Counted from the stretch's first letter, positions 10,950 to 21,849 are shown. The stretch: 64,000 bases of DNA from Oegoconia quadripuncta (GCA_949316235.1 OX438760.1:5210501-5274500); one strand, 5' to 3'. Numbers and translations: made by a program. The notes: a model not told the origin generated them from the sequence alone.

Positions 10950-11172
10950 AATTACCGATAGTGATCCCGCCAGTGAAACCAACGGTTGCAGGTTCGAATC
11001 CCGCGAGGGGTAATTTTTTGTGTGATGCTTCCGAAAATTTCCCGACTCATGGATTATTATTTAAATATGAAATATTTATGTATGTTTATCTGTTATCTAG
11101 TATCCATAGTACAAGCTTTGCTTAGTTCGGGATTAAATGATTGGTGTAAGTATCGGAAATATTTATTTATTT
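10950..11172 (+). repeat. SINE family A
   Basis: Contains GATAGTGATCCCGCCAGTG, the B-box-bearing GCAGGTTCGAATCCC, the body TTATGTATGTTTATCTG, then AAGCTTTGCTTAG and an AAATATTTATTTATTTA tail. The extreme 5' head is degraded. Confidence 0.75.
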
Positions 11173-11179
11173 ACTGATC

Positions 11180-11286
11180 TGTTCCGGTTGTTTAACAAAA
11201 GATCGCTTCTACCTTCGGTCCCATCTTCTCTTAACATCAGGTATGATTAAGGTCAAGAGCTGACTGCTGAAGCTGAATAAAAACAT
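11180..11286 (+). repeat. SINE family C tail fragment
   Basis: CTACCTTCGGTCCCATCTTC, then TTAACATCAGGTATGATTAA and AAGAGC, matches the 3' third of family C. It immediately follows a family A SINE. Confidence 0.6.
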
Positions 11287-11289
11287 TGT

Positions 11290-12346
11290 AGCGTGTTGGG
11301 TCACTGAGTCCTCAACCCCCATTTGATGTCTCCGACGATGCACATTTTTAACAATTAAATCAATATAATTGTTTCTTATGCCATTTGCGGTACTAAGACA
11401 ACCGTCAGTGGCAGCCACGTTGGTGGTAATTTTAACTTAAAATTTGACGATTTCGGGTTATAAATGTTATATTTTAGTCTAGGCAAGAACGACGTGTCTC
11501 TGAGACAGATTAAAAACGGTAAACCGGAATTACTGAAAGTACTGTCCTGTACTAAACTGAACAATTGCTTTTATGTATGCTGTGGCAACGGTCACCGGCT
11601 GCAGTTGGCAGAATTCCAGTTATTTAACATCTCCTTGTATCTTCATTATTGTTTTGAACGTACCTAACTGTACCTACTCTAATTGATGACTATCTATTCA
11701 ACAATTGTACAGACAAAATTTATAATATATATTAATCAATACCTCTTGATAGGTAAGTTCGTGAATTAATATATAGATTGTTTAGGGAAGTAACACTAAC
11801 ACACATTTTAAAAATTATTGACAAAGTAGCTATAATAAGTTTAAATGAAAGAAAGGTAGCAAGCCCTATGTCACATTTTTAAACTTGTTGTAGGTAATTG
11901 TTAGGTAATGAAGCATTCGCCTAAGGCCAAGCTTCAGCCTGAATGTAGTCTTTAGATGTACTTGTAATTTATAGTTCAAAACAAATATTCTCTTCTTTCT
12001 TTCCAAAATGGAAACCTTATAAAAGCAATAAAATATATATTTTTTATTTTTATTTTATCGATAATACAGAATCAACAGCATCATTATAAAAAATATTACA
12101 CAAAATTTACAAGCCCAAGTCATGCCAATTACAGATTCTAATTTTTCATTACAATTCTAATATATAAATATGATATGTATGTATGTATGATAGTATTGAA
12201 TAATCAAGAACGATAATTAAAATTCACTATAGGTATAGTATTAATACTAAAACATGTAAACACAAATCCAATCAAATTTTCAATCTGTTTTGAACAAATT
12301 TCAGCATGCTCGTCTGTTTAGTGAAATTCGAATGTCTATTAGTATA
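11290..12346. other. Unassigned sequence
   Basis: Several 60-70 codon frames occur on both strands, but none has a recognisable motif. No repeat family recognised. Confidence 0.3.
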
Positions 12347-12515
12347 CAGGGTGAATTGGAATTCGCGTAATTCCCATAAATTGGTGACGCCATTCTTGAT
12401 TACGAACAACTTTCCCAAAGGAACCATATTGATTACCCATACAAAGATAACATTCTGAAACCAAGTATTCAAGAGAAATACATTCTGAAACCACCTCTGG
12501 TATGGAAGGCCACCA
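12347..12515 (+). mobile_element. MITE-3, partial copy
   Basis: Starts CAGGGTGAATTGGAATTCG and continues with GATTACGAACAACTTTCCC and GGAACCATATTGATTACCC. The inverted distal half is absent. Confidence 0.5.
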
Positions 12516-12864
12516 CTTAGGTGTTATTAAAAAAACATATACTTGTTCCAGTTTGTATTAAAATTCCATCTATTGTTACAATATTGTTACAATATTTTTA
12601 ATAAAAATTAATTGTTTGATTTGAGTAAAGGTTTATTTTGATTAAACGATTTCAAATTCGGCGTGAACTTAAAAATAGAATTAAGGATGAGTCTTCAATT
12701 TCAAGATTGCTTTATTGATTGATTTGTTTGTTTTTTTTTTTTCACAACAACGCTTAGAGGTACAGTTAGCTAATGTACTGTTTGGAAATGCTTTTGTATT
12801 AGCAATTAATGAAACCTATAAGTCCATTTAAGTGACAAATTATTGTAGTCAGCAGTTAAGAAGT

Positions 12865-13385
12865 TTCGTGGGCGATTTTTCACGACGAAACAGCTTTTGC
12901 TACTTTACCAGGCTCAGCTTCGCTCGTGCATGGAATACTACTGTCAGCTCTGGAATGGTTCGGCCAAGTACCAACTAGCTGCACTCGACTCTGTGGACCG
13001 ATGTGCCAAAATACTCTATGTAACAATTGCAGAGCCTCGAACACCGTCGCAAGGTCGCTATCCATTCATCTTAACAGGATGCATTTCGTTAAGGTCCGTT
13101 GGAATTACATAATTTTATTCCACCATCGCCATTCCATCTTCGGTTTGTAGACGTGGGGAGAGATTCCACCCGTATGTTGTTAACATACCGAACAATCGCA
13201 CTAAATGTCTCGATCATATGGAAAGCCAAGGTATAGCTATTCCGGCGTCCAGTTTTTCTCAATCCTATAATATGGAGATCTTCAGGAGCAGGGTGAATAG
13301 GCTCTACTGAGATTTCACGATTCACCTTCGACCACGTCATCACTTTCCCTCAGGTGAGATTGTGGTCAAACGCGTATGGAGTCAT
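12865..13385 (+). pseudogene. LINE reverse transcriptase C-terminal remnant (family F)
   Basis: Frames here encode QAQLRSCMEYYCQLWNGSAK and LDSVDRCAKI, the typical region downstream of LINE reverse transcriptase. After frame breaks come the patterns RGERFHPY and EIFRSRVNRLY. The 3' end CAGGTGAGATTGTGGTCAAA is shared with 51830-51925 and 62247-62545. 5' truncated and multiply frameshifted, so a dead copy. LINE clade not determined. Confidence 0.7.
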
Positions 13386-13394
13386 TTTTACATG

Positions 13395-13555
13395 CACACA
13401 TAAAGTCATGCCTGTATGCTGAGACCACAGACTTCCACTTGCAAGAAGTGTCTTTTGCTTCATTCACTCTCATAAAATTGTTCATACATGCTCGTCGGTT
13501 AAGGATACGATTGACTTGGCCTTTCTTTAAGACGTCCCCGATTTGATCAACAAGT
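13395..13555. repeat. LINE-derived fragment
   Basis: Shares GAGACCAC, TTCCACTTGC, CTTCATTCACTCTCATAA, TCATACATGCTCGTC and TTGACTTGGCC with 17775-17930. The reverse strand encodes fragments such as GQVKS and R.RAC.NN, so it is probably a coding remnant of a minus-strand LINE. Confidence 0.45.
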
Positions 13556-13668
13556 AATTTTTAAAATGGGAAAAGAGCTCTAAGCATTTGTCTTAATATT
13601 TGTATACTAAATAAAAATGAAAAAAAAATTTGCTTATTTTTGTTTAATGACATGGACAAAGATAAATA

Positions 13669-13793
13669 ATAAATAAATATCCTTAGACACACACACAGCG
13701 CCATGTAGTTCCACAGTAAGCAACTATAGGCTTGTGTTGTGGATACCAGATGGTTGATATACTACATGAGTAAATAAAAAAAGAAATACACAT
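13669..13793 (-). repeat. SINE family B, 3' part
   Basis: In reverse it reads TAGTATATCAACCATCTGG, then CACAAGCCTATAG and GGCGCTGTGTGTGTG. This is the 3' half of the family seen complete at 55955-56225. Its tRNA-like head is missing. Confidence 0.7.
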
Positions 13794-14004
13794 GTCCGTT
13801 AATTGGTGCCATATATTTTTTATCTACCGCTTCAAATGACTCCTATATTCGCCTTTTCTGCCACAAATTGACCCAAACGCTCTCTGGCAAAGTCTACTAC
13901 ACTTTAGGGGCTCGCTTTAATGACTTTACTCTCCCTTAATGACCTGTAATGTTAGTGGTATATAATAAAGTCGTAAGATATGACATTATATAAAAAATTC
14001 ATTA

Positions 14005-14400
14005 TTTACAAAACTTCATAAAGAAATTAGAGATAAAGATTTCATCACTTTAAAAGGACAGAGTGTTGACAGTTGGGATGAACTTTATGAGAATAGCTCT
14101 ATATCAAAGGGAATATGGTTCAAAACGATACAAGATCGTCGTTGAGGGATGTAATAAGCCTGGGGAAATACTGGTAGTGGCGTTTGGCTGTGTCTAAGAA
14201 TGTCTTAGAATGGGTGGAGCTGTGTCACCATTATGTGACGTAGTTAATCTTACAGACGATCTATATCACCAATTGCTGCAGTGTGGTCAAACAGCAGTCT
14301 ACAGACAATTTTATTGAAAGAATAATGTAACGGCCCTCGGCGATATAAACTTATTGCTGAGTCAGCCAATGTTAGAGGAAGCGAAAGAACTTTATAGGTT
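14005..14400 (+). pseudogene. Decayed LINE C-terminal segment
   Basis: A short open stretch around 14065-14150 encodes SWDELYENSSISKGIWFKTI, resembling the segment after the RNase H domain in some LINE ORF2 proteins (pattern SKG..Y..IQ). Downstream codons are disrupted. The assignment is by resemblance only. Confidence 0.45.
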
Positions 14401-15029
14401 TTATCTCAGGTCCATACAGACATAATGTAATCACTAAACATGTTTGTACCTATGAGGCTGACATGAGCAATAAATATGTGCTCCAAATTTTGCAAAAAAT
14501 TTGATTAAAAAAAATCTATTACAAAAAAATAGGTAATCCTTAGTTTTTATTCTGTTATTAGCTATAGATTTCTCTGCAATTTTATTTACCAAAATAATAA
14601 ATACCTAATACTCTATATTATATACCAAATAACCTACTATAAATAAGTACAGGATAAATACATAATGACATAGATTAGGTAATTGTGTACACATGCACTC
14701 AACTCATACACACACACACACACTCACACATACTACTCTATACATTTTCTCTCTTCCTTGCACCCACAAACACAACAATTTGATGTATCGATAGATAAGG
14801 TAACATAATAAGCTATGTATAAACTTACTGAGATCTATTTTGGCTTCTAAATGTATAACTTATATTTTAAATTTGTAATTATGGCTGTGATTTCAAATAA
14901 ATCATTAAAAAATTAAAAAAAAAAAATAGGTAAAGTTGTTTGTATGAGGTAATCAATGAAACTACTGAAACGATTCTGAAAATCTTTCATTAAAAGAAAA
15001 TTAAATAATTTCCGAGTGACATAAGGTAT
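14401..15029. other. AT-rich unassigned sequence
   Basis: Contains a short CA microsatellite near 14710-14730 and a poly-A-rich end near 14910-14935 after TCAAATAAATCATT, which may be a retroelement tail. Nothing further recognised. Confidence 0.35.
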
Positions 15030-15290
15030 GTTCTTACACGACTGCCCAAGAAAGGAGTGTAATGTTTATGGAGTGTGTGTATGTATGTATGTCTGTCCGT
15101 TCCTTTGGCGCATCCTGTTGCCCAAACGGCTTGATCGATTTTGAAGTGCATGGTGTCGTTAGATTCGTCTGGATATCTGGAGTGTTATAGGATACATTTT
15201 TATGTTAAAAAATCCAATATGGCGTCCGCAAAATACAAAATGTGCTGTCGAGTTTCTTGGTTTTTAAATACTTATTATCTATATTATTTA
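15030..15290 (+). repeat. Interspersed repeat (family R6)
   Basis: Best copy of the R6 family: GTATGTATGTATGTCTGTCC, then GGCTTGATCGATTTTGAAG, GCATGGTGTCGTTAGATTC, AAATCCAATATGGCG, then TTGGTTTTTAAA. The class is unknown. Confidence 0.55.
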
Positions 15291-15520
15291 TTTTGAGATC
15301 CATACGGATGAAGTTGACAACTTTATCAAGAACATCATTGAAGGAAAAGTGGAGAAGAGGAAGAGAGGAAGGCCTGGAAGAACATACATGGTACAAGTAA
15401 ATAAAAAAATAAACGCCGTGTCGTAAATAAAAAAAGGAAGTCAAAGAAAAGGTGGAATGTAGAGAAGTGTGGAAAGGACTCTACCGACAAGAGCATAGCT
15501 CTTAAATAGAAGAGAGAGAG
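15291..15520 (+). pseudogene. LINE C-terminus and tail (family J)
   Basis: Encodes DEVDNFIKNIIEGKVEKRKR and GRPG, the basic C-terminal region also present at 31424-31849. A tail CTACCGACAAGAGCATAGCTC and a GA-rich run follow. In-frame stops and an internal repeat of AAATAAAAAAA show decay. Its last ~85 bases recur inverted at 47067-47153. Confidence 0.6.
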
Positions 15521-15532
15521 AGAACGGATGAA

Positions 15533-15712
15533 GTTCCCTCATCGCTCAGGCTGCCCTACTTATTCTGGGGTGGACACCTTCCTCAAAGGCCGGCAACGCA
15601 TCTGTGACCCTTTTGGTGTTGCGGGTGTCCATGGGCGGCGGTGATTGCTTTCCATCAGGTGACCCGCATGCTCGTTTGCCGCCCTCTCATATAAAAAAAA
15701 AAAAAAAAAAAG
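15533..15712 (+). repeat. Poly-A-tailed retroelement 3' end (family E)
   Basis: Runs from ATCGCTCAGGCTGCCCTACT through AAGGCCGGCAACGCATCTG and GTGTCCATGGGCGGCGG to CTCATATAAA and about 19 A residues. The poly-A fixes the orientation. Other copies are at 5537-5680, 51569-51840 and 63440-63566. Confidence 0.8.
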
Positions 15713-16026
15713 TTGCGAGCGAAAGCTAGTTAGGAATAAGTCTTGAAAAGAGCAGGTTGAGTTTCTATTACACTGACGGTGGTATCACCCCCTCTTTGCC
15801 ATGTATAAAGGTACTGTGCATTTCGATAGTTGAACCGTGGTTGTGTCAACCATAAACTTTAGATCTTTACAACACCCGAACGATTATAGTTGGGATATTT
15901 CTGACCACCCCATTTGCTCTAAACGTTATATACATATTTGTATATCGTTAGAAGTCTTCTGAAACAAAACTCATAACATCAGGTTGGGACTTCATATGAA
16001 ATTGTACAATATTAATTAAGTCATTT

Positions 16027-16226
16027 AGTGTTTGGTATTCTGGTTGGAAACCCTGATTGCTATACTAAAAGGTCGCGGGTTCGAATCCCGCTAGGGGCAT
16101 GTGTTTGTATGAATATGCACTATTTATATATGTATTTATTTACAAAAAAAATGTAATTTGTGTAGTATATCAACCATCTGGCATCCATAACATATCTGTT
16201 ATGGATGCCAGATGGTTGATATACTA
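16027..16226 (+). repeat. SINE family B head, ending in a foldback duplication
   Basis: The head carries GGTCGCGGGTTCGAATCCCG and the body AACCATCTGGCATCC. From 16163 to 16226 the body sequence is followed by its own perfect reverse complement. The 3' remainder of the SINE resumes at 16421 (TAATACAAGCCTAG), so about 225 bases separate the two halves. Confidence 0.75.
16163..16226. repeat. Perfect 30-bp inverted duplication, 4-base loop
   Basis: Arms 16163-16192 and 16197-16226 are exact reverse complements around TATC. The arm is SINE B sequence, so the inverted arm is a secondary duplication. Confidence 0.9.
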
Positions 16227-16324
16227 TCGATGAAGCATGTATTTAAGCGACTGCGTTCAGAAACATTCACCACTTTTTTTTTTTAATAACATTGAAATAT
16301 ACACACAAATAAAAGTAAAGAAAC

Positions 16325-16420
16325 ATAAAATACAAAGAGAGAGTGTATACCGCAGTAGCACAAATGGGTTATAACTCAGTGTGGCACATCACTCACAGAG
16401 CGAAACACTGGTTTTCAGTA
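16325..16420 (-). repeat. Repeat R10 fragment
   Basis: Reads in reverse as CTGAAAACCAGTGTTTCGCTC and TGAGTGATGTGCC. The same motif order is at 27020-27130 (+) and 35378-35580 (-). Probably a LINE or SINE 3' region; class not assigned. Confidence 0.45.
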
Positions 16421-16490
16421 ATACAAGCCTAGTTGCTTTATGTAGAGCTAGATGTCGCTGTGTATATGCAAACATTTTTTTTTATTATTA
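16421..16490 (+). repeat. SINE family B 3' end
   Basis: TAATACAAGCCTAGTTGC, then GATGTCGCTGTGTATATGC and a T-rich/ATT tail: the missing 3' end of the copy that starts at 16027. Confidence 0.7.
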
Positions 16491-16735
16491 TAATTAATCA
16501 TGTTTAAAAATGCGTTTATATTCTAATGTGCCATACATTATCATTATATAGTGACCAGCATGGGCTGGGGCATGGTCTGCCGCGGGGCAGACGTCCGTTT
16601 ATGACCAACCATAAAAGAGGGCTAGACTGTCTTAATTTATGTTATTCCAAAGTTTTCTTCACGACCCTCCCTCGTTTTAATGTATTGCACTTTGGATATA
16701 AATCTACTTTACCACCTCTAAGTCATGCAAGTCTA

Positions 16736-17483
16736 CAGGGTGAAATTTAATTCGTGTAATTCCTGTTTACTGGTGACTCTACCCCTGACTACGAACAATT
16801 TTCCACAAGGAACCATTTATTTATTTTTATTTATCATTTATTGCACACAAGAAAAAAAAAACATACCGATACAACATAATACAGACGACACAACAGGTTC
16901 TGCTTATTTCTACAATGAAATTTCTTCCAGCAGACCTACGAAAGAGAGATATGACTGGACGACGCAGATAAGACGTGCACAATGAAAATCTAAATAATTG
17001 GATAAATATGATAGATAAAAAAAACCTAACTGAATATAAATGTAACTACATACTAATAAGTACATAAATATATAAATAAGTACATATTTCAATACATACG
17101 AATATAAAATATAACATACATAATCATACACGGAATAACACAATAACCATAGCCTAATTCTATCAAAAAAATTTTAATTACCCATACAAAGTAAACCATT
17201 CTGAAACCATCTTTAGTATTGAAGTCCCAACAATTTTCCGCTGAATTCAGCTATGGTTCCTAGTGGATAGTTGTTCTTAATCAGGAGCGGAGTCACCAGC
17301 CTAAAATTGGTGAACTCCCATATAGATGGTTGCAGAATGGTTTACTTTGTATTGGTAACCGAAATTTTTTTGGTCGAATTAGGCTAGTGGAAAGTTGTTC
17401 GTACTCTCCTGAGTACTGTACTGATTCTACTCCTGTAGAATCACCAGTAAACAGGAATTACACGAATTCAATTTCACCCTTTT
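16736..17483. mobile_element. MITE-3, most complete copy, carrying a LINE insertion
   Basis: The left end CAGGGTGAAATTTAATTCG and the right end ACGAATTCAATTTCACCC are inverted repeats. Between them are internal inverted arms around GGAACCATA and GGTTCCTAGTGG. The left arm is interrupted at 16817-17144 by a LINE tail flanked by AACCAT on both sides. Without the insertion the element would be about 415 bp. Confidence 0.7.
16817..17144 (-). repeat. LINE 3' end (family H) inserted in MITE-3
   Basis: Flanked by a 6-base duplication AACCAT (16811-16816 and 17145-17150). Reversed, it ends TGTGCAATAAATGATAAATA and carries CTGGAAGAAATTTC with a stem formed by 16906-16910 and 16917-16921, the family H terminal stem-loop. 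Only 3' UTR sequence is present. Confidence 0.75.
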
Positions 17484-17619
17484 GTATGCCACTTTTTGTT
17501 TGCCATTCGGTAGATCACAGTGATCCAGCTATTTTTATATCCTTACCATCATTATTGTACCTGTGTATCACAAAGAAATAAATTAATATGAATGTGAACC
17601 CCGTAGAGTTGCATGATTT

Positions 17620-17734
17620 ACAGGTGGTAGAATTTTGATCGTATTCGACTATGGTACCTCGGGGAAAGTTGTTCGTAATGAAGAGTCGCGTCACCAGTTA
17701 ATGGGAATTATGTGTATTCAAATTCGCCCTGAAT
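17620..17734. mobile_element. MITE-3 fragment
   Basis: ATTCGACTATGGTACC, AAAGTTGTTCGTAATGAAG, CACCAGTTAATGGGAATTA and a terminal TTCGCCCTG match the right half of MITE-3. Confidence 0.5.
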
Positions 17735-17774
17735 ACGACAGATGTTTTATCGCACATTTGGATAATACTTACAT

Positions 17775-17930
17775 ACATAATGTCACGCCGGTTTCCCGTA
17801 AGGGTAGGTAGATACCAAATATTTCCACTTGCTACTATCCTGACACACCTCTTCTGCTTCCTTCACTCTCATAAGGTTATTCATACATGCTCGTCAGTTT
17901 AGGGTACTCTTGACTTGGCCTTGGATAATT
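17775..17930. repeat. LINE-derived fragment
   Basis: GTTTCCCGTAAGGGTAGG, TTTCCACTTGCTAC, TTCACTCTCATAAGG, TCATACATGCTCGTC and TTGACTTGGCC parallel 13395-13555. I read it as a minus-strand coding remnant of a LINE. Confidence 0.45.
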
Positions 17931-17944
17931 CTTATAAATAAAAA

Positions 17945-18170
17945 ACCGTTCTTTAACCCCCAATGAAAAACGATGGGTGTTTGTATTTGACGGCATTGTG
18001 TGTGTGTCTGTGTGATATCCAGTCTTTTCTATGTGATAAAGCAGATCAATTTTCCTTACGTAAGCTAAATTCAGCTGTACTTCTGATGTGGTAAAGAGTC
18101 AATGTAAATCTTTATTTTTAACCGCCTTCAAATAAGAGGAGGTTCTCAATTCGGCAGTTTGTATCTTTTT
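17945..18170. repeat. Interspersed repeat fragments
   Basis: AACCCCCAATGAAAAACGATG with a GTGTGTGTGTCTGTGTG run resembles 52960-53080. At 18120-18170, CCGCCTTCAAATAAGAGGAGG resembles 30875-30925. Both look like pieces of one common lepidopteran repeat; class unknown. Confidence 0.4.
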
Positions 18171-18651
18171 TTAATTAGTTTTTTTTTTTATTGAGTAAAT
18201 AAGTGAAAACGCAGCATTGGCATTGGGCAGTCCAATTCAACATTTTTACAATTTTCCTCGGTTTGACAAGGATGTTAGTTGCATTAAAATTTTATTAACT
18301 TTGATAGTTACTGTGCACGAAATAAGATTGAATTTAGTTTGTAAGGAAAAACTATCTAAATCTAACCTACTCCGATCTAAGATAATGGTATAAATATATT
18401 TGTTTATATTTCTTGATGTTGTTTGAATATATATATATAGTTAAGAGAGTGCACATAGAATTGATAATGCAACAGAACGAATTATTTGAGCATGGGATGG
18501 TGTGAGCTCCGTCATGTCTAAACGTTTGTATGCTCATGTAAATGTGACCAATAACCGTACACAATTCAGAGATCTACGATAGAGAACTTTCCCACTTGAA
18601 AAGGAAACGGATATTACAACCCAAGCACACATTTTCCATTTCCAGACCTGT

Positions 18652-18737
18652 ACCGGCACTAAACTACCGGTTCCACCGGTGCTACACCACCATTTTACCG
18701 GTACTTAACTACCGGTTTGCTGATTCCAGCTACCGGT
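18652..18737. promoter_or_regulatory. Cluster of ACCGGT motifs
   Basis: Five ACCGGT hexamers (18666, 18675, 18697, 18711, 18732) and one ACCGGC (18652) lie in 86 bases. Two extend to ACCGGTT, resembling the core bound by Grainyhead factors. No nearby gene is visible, so a regulatory role is speculative. Confidence 0.35.
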
Positions 18738-18920
18738 ATTGTATTTACACTACCAGGCTTCCATGAGACTGAGGATGAATTGTGATAGCTTCCTTTGTTT
18801 ACGGATGTGTTGGGTATTTAATAGATTTTGTTTAGGTTTCTGAATCTAATCTAACTAATGTTATAAATGCAAAAGTTTGTTTGTTTATTTGTTGCTCGAT
18901 CACTGTAAAACGGATTTAGA

Positions 18921-19092
18921 TCCCGCGACGGGTAAATGTTTGTGTGATGAATATGAACATTAATTCCTGAGTCATGGATGTTTATATAAATATTTATGTA
19001 TGTTTATCCGTTATCTAGTATCCATAGCACAAGCTTTGCTTAGTTTGGGACTAGATGATTGGTGTAAGTGTCCGAAATATTTATTATTATTA
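18921..19092 (+). repeat. SINE family A, 5' truncated, inside family X repeat
   Basis: Starts at TCCCGCGACGGGTAAATG, so most of the tRNA head is missing, and ends in an ATT-repeat tail. The target duplication TTAGA is exact (18916-18920 and 19093-19097). Confidence 0.85.
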
Positions 19093-19129
19093 TTAGATGA
19101 AATTTGGTATATAGGTAGGATATACCCTG

Positions 19130-19394
19130 ATATTATTATATATTATTCTTATTATTTTTGTATATATATATATATATTGTATATAATATATATTTATTAG
19201 TGTGTAGTGTAGGTATTTGCTTTAGTTTGAATTTGCTGTAATTTGTATACGCCCAATCTACTGTTTTCTAACTAACCCTATGGTTGAATGGAAGAAATCC
19301 CTCTATGAGATAAGTTGTACTCAATTTTTGTATCAATGCAAAATTAATGTATTGCCTTTTTGTACAATAAAGCGTTTACAAACAAACAAACAAA
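19130..19394 (+). repeat. LINE 3' end (family H) inside family X repeat
   Basis: A TA-rich stretch, then GAATGGAAGAAATCC with a weakened stem-loop, ending TTGTACAATAAAGCG and a CAAA-repeat tail. Flanked by CCCTG (19125-19129 and 19395-19399). Confidence 0.8.
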
Positions 19395-19724
19395 CCCTGG
19401 ATTATAACACGAAGTGAGTAGTTTTTTTTTATGGTTAACTGGATAATATGCGTTTGACTACATAGTTCCCGCGGGATAAACAAATTAAACACATTCACAA
19501 TAAAGATATTCATGCAGAGGAAGCCGCGGGCGGAAATCTAATCTTTTTTTTTTAAACTTTTTATATTCGAAAGCATTGAAATTTTACTTAAGAAAAACTG
19601 CTTGTTTAACGCTGTGGAACGTATGTCAACATCATAGTCGTAGGGATACTGAAATGGGCCTGTATGGAAAAATCTGAAACTTTAACAACTTTAAGTTTGT
19701 TATAAGTAACTATGGAGATATTGA

Positions 19725-20005
19725 GGTCATATACGAACCCGTCGTGCATAAAAAAAAGCATTCCAAAATTATTTAAAAAACTCTACTCGACACGTATAAA
19801 GCGTGGAATTTTTTTATTTTCTTTTCTATTCTAACTCTTCTGTCTAGCAAGCGATGTCAATAGCGTTCTTGTATTTTCACTCAGAAAAAATCACCAGTTG
19901 CCCTAAAGTACGGTGTTCCTGCGATTTTACCTTCGGTAACATATTCACTTAAAACATCAGACATGATTGAGGACGAGCGCTAACCTGTCATGTAAAAAAT
20001 GCGGA
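19725..20005 (+). repeat. Two SINE family C tail fragments
   Basis: 19725-19756 has GATATTGAGGTCATATACGA and CCCGTCGTGCAT then A-run. 19925-20005 has TTTTACCTTCGGTAAC, TTCACTTAAAACATCAG and CGCTAACCTGTCATG. Both are remnants of the family C 3' end. Confidence 0.5.
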
Positions 20006-20342
20006 ATGTTTTTTTTGTGATATTATTTTGTTCACATATCTTCCATACTGTGCTTGTTTTTAGAGTAAACTTTTTAAATGAAATACTCCTGACACCGCTT
20101 TGTAAACGAGCTTTGAACAGAAACAAATTTTTTGTGTAACTTTACACGATGTCAGTCGAGTCAGTCAGCATAACCACGAGGGTACAAAGGTTAGTGAAGT
20201 TAATCACAATTACCTCGTTTTAATGTTTTGAAACACGTAAATTAAAAGCGACATTTTGCTTTACATACATTTTATAAAATTTAAACAGCCGTGTGAATGA
20301 GGGTGCCAGCTACACGTGACGCCAGAATGCTCACTTAAAATA

Positions 20343-20440
20343 TTGAATAACGGCAGTGGCACTATTTTTTTTTCTTTGGGCACTATTCAGCACTATTTCA
20401 GCACAGTTATATATCATTGTCAAAATAGCTGAATTCCACT
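20343..20440 (-). repeat. Repeat R9, copy 2
   Basis: Inverted relative to 9517-9582: GGCACTATT, CACTATTTCAGCACAG and TTGTCAAAATAGCTGAATTCC. Confidence 0.55.
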
Positions 20441-21235
20441 TTGTGTATACACATGACACACGTAGTTATTCTTACCTTCGAGGTTTTCTACAAGTAAACA
20501 TTTTCTTTTCTCATGTTTAGGTATCTTCTCTTCATGTTCTATTAATCTGTGACACCCTGTATATACTCTTAGAGAAGACAAATGACCGTAACCAAAGGAT
20601 AATTTGTTATACACCAGATAGAAGGATTTTACTGAACACTATTTCATTTATATCAGTATAGTAGTGGGCTTAACTGAGGTTGGTTGTTCTGGGATATGGT
20701 AAAAACGGATTTTTTTTAATGCGAATAAGGATACGAGATCTATCATGATGATAATCAATTAAACTCTGTGTAGACTCACTCACTATTTTTGTTCAAAAAG
20801 TAACCTAATACTATCGTAACCCGTTTTTTAGATTAGCGATGCAAAGATATAGATTGTATATATTCTGTGATTGGTATAATTTTTATTTTTAATTAAATTT
20901 TAAGTAGCTTCTATCAGTGGAAATCTCTAATTGGCTTTCAGTGTATTTGTAAAACAGCTGTTTGTTTTCCCAAGAATATAAAATAAAACAAACCACAACT
21001 TAATAAGCCTTTTCTTTTTACCACCTCACCAGGAATTGCGCCTTCAAATGTTCGGCGAGAAATAACTTGCTCCACTGACAGAGCCAAATTTGAGAATGAT
21101 GCCCACCATCCTATGCACCAGTAAACACATCTGTGCCCCAAAGACTACAGAGTCGTAATAACTTTATAAAGTACGTTGCACGCATACAACGTGTGGCTTC
21201 AGATGCTCGCTGCAGCCTGTGGCGGGAGAGATACC
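20441..21235. other. Unassigned sequence
   Basis: Short frames of 60-70 codons without motifs; no repeat recognised. Confidence 0.3.
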
Positions 21236-21440
21236 TGGCTAGCTACCACCATCTTATCTAAATCTGCCGCCAAGCAGCAATGTTGATAGCATTGTTGTAT
21301 TTCGATTGTCAGAGATAAGATAGCCAGTCCCCCAAATGTGTTGGGGTTTCCGGGGCAGTACACTTCCACCTTCGACCTCATCTTCACTTAACATCAGGTG
21401 TGATTGAGGTCAAGTACCAACCCGTTATGCGTAAAAAAAA
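21236..21440 (+). repeat. SINE family C, 5' truncated
   Basis: Starts at CTGGCTAGCTACCACCATC and runs to CCCGTTATGCGTAAAAAAAA, matching the body and tail of 22181-22509. Confidence 0.8.
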
Positions 21441-21849
21441 CTCTTCCCACTGTGAGTATAATAAAATTATTGCTCTCTGCTCAAACCATGTCAAATAGCC
21501 CGGTTTATTTCAAGCGCCAATGATATCGTTTTGAATGCAGGGATTGGTACATTTAGATAGTAACCAAACCACTGAGGTTGTGGCGGACCGGACCCGTTGA
21601 TAAAGCGTTGACTGCGGTGAAATTTAAGCGGATTTAGTTTATCCCCCTGAGGGCCGGTGCCGTGCAATCGTCCGGTTTACGACTGACGAACTGTCCTCTG
21701 TTGTGTGGTGCAACTTATTAACTGGTAGATGATTGAAAACTACTAAGAATTGAGAAATTATTGATTAATCAAATACTTAAAAACAGGTCAAGTGCGTGTC
21801 GGGTGGTAATGTAGGGTTCGTAGAAGGGGGCTATTTGTTGTGGTTGTTT

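Larger units (their letters stand above)
18838..19545 (+). mobile_element. Helitron-like repeat (family X) with two nested insertions
   Basis: The host repeat starts TCTAATCTAACTAATG and ends GAAGCCGCGGGCGGAAATCT. It is interrupted by a SINE at 18921-19092 (flanked by TTAGA) and a LINE tail at 19130-19394 (flanked by CCCTG). Removing both rejoins the expected family order. Confidence 0.75.

Noticed and set aside
14710..14730. CA microsatellite as a notable feature
   Set aside because: Short and ordinary.
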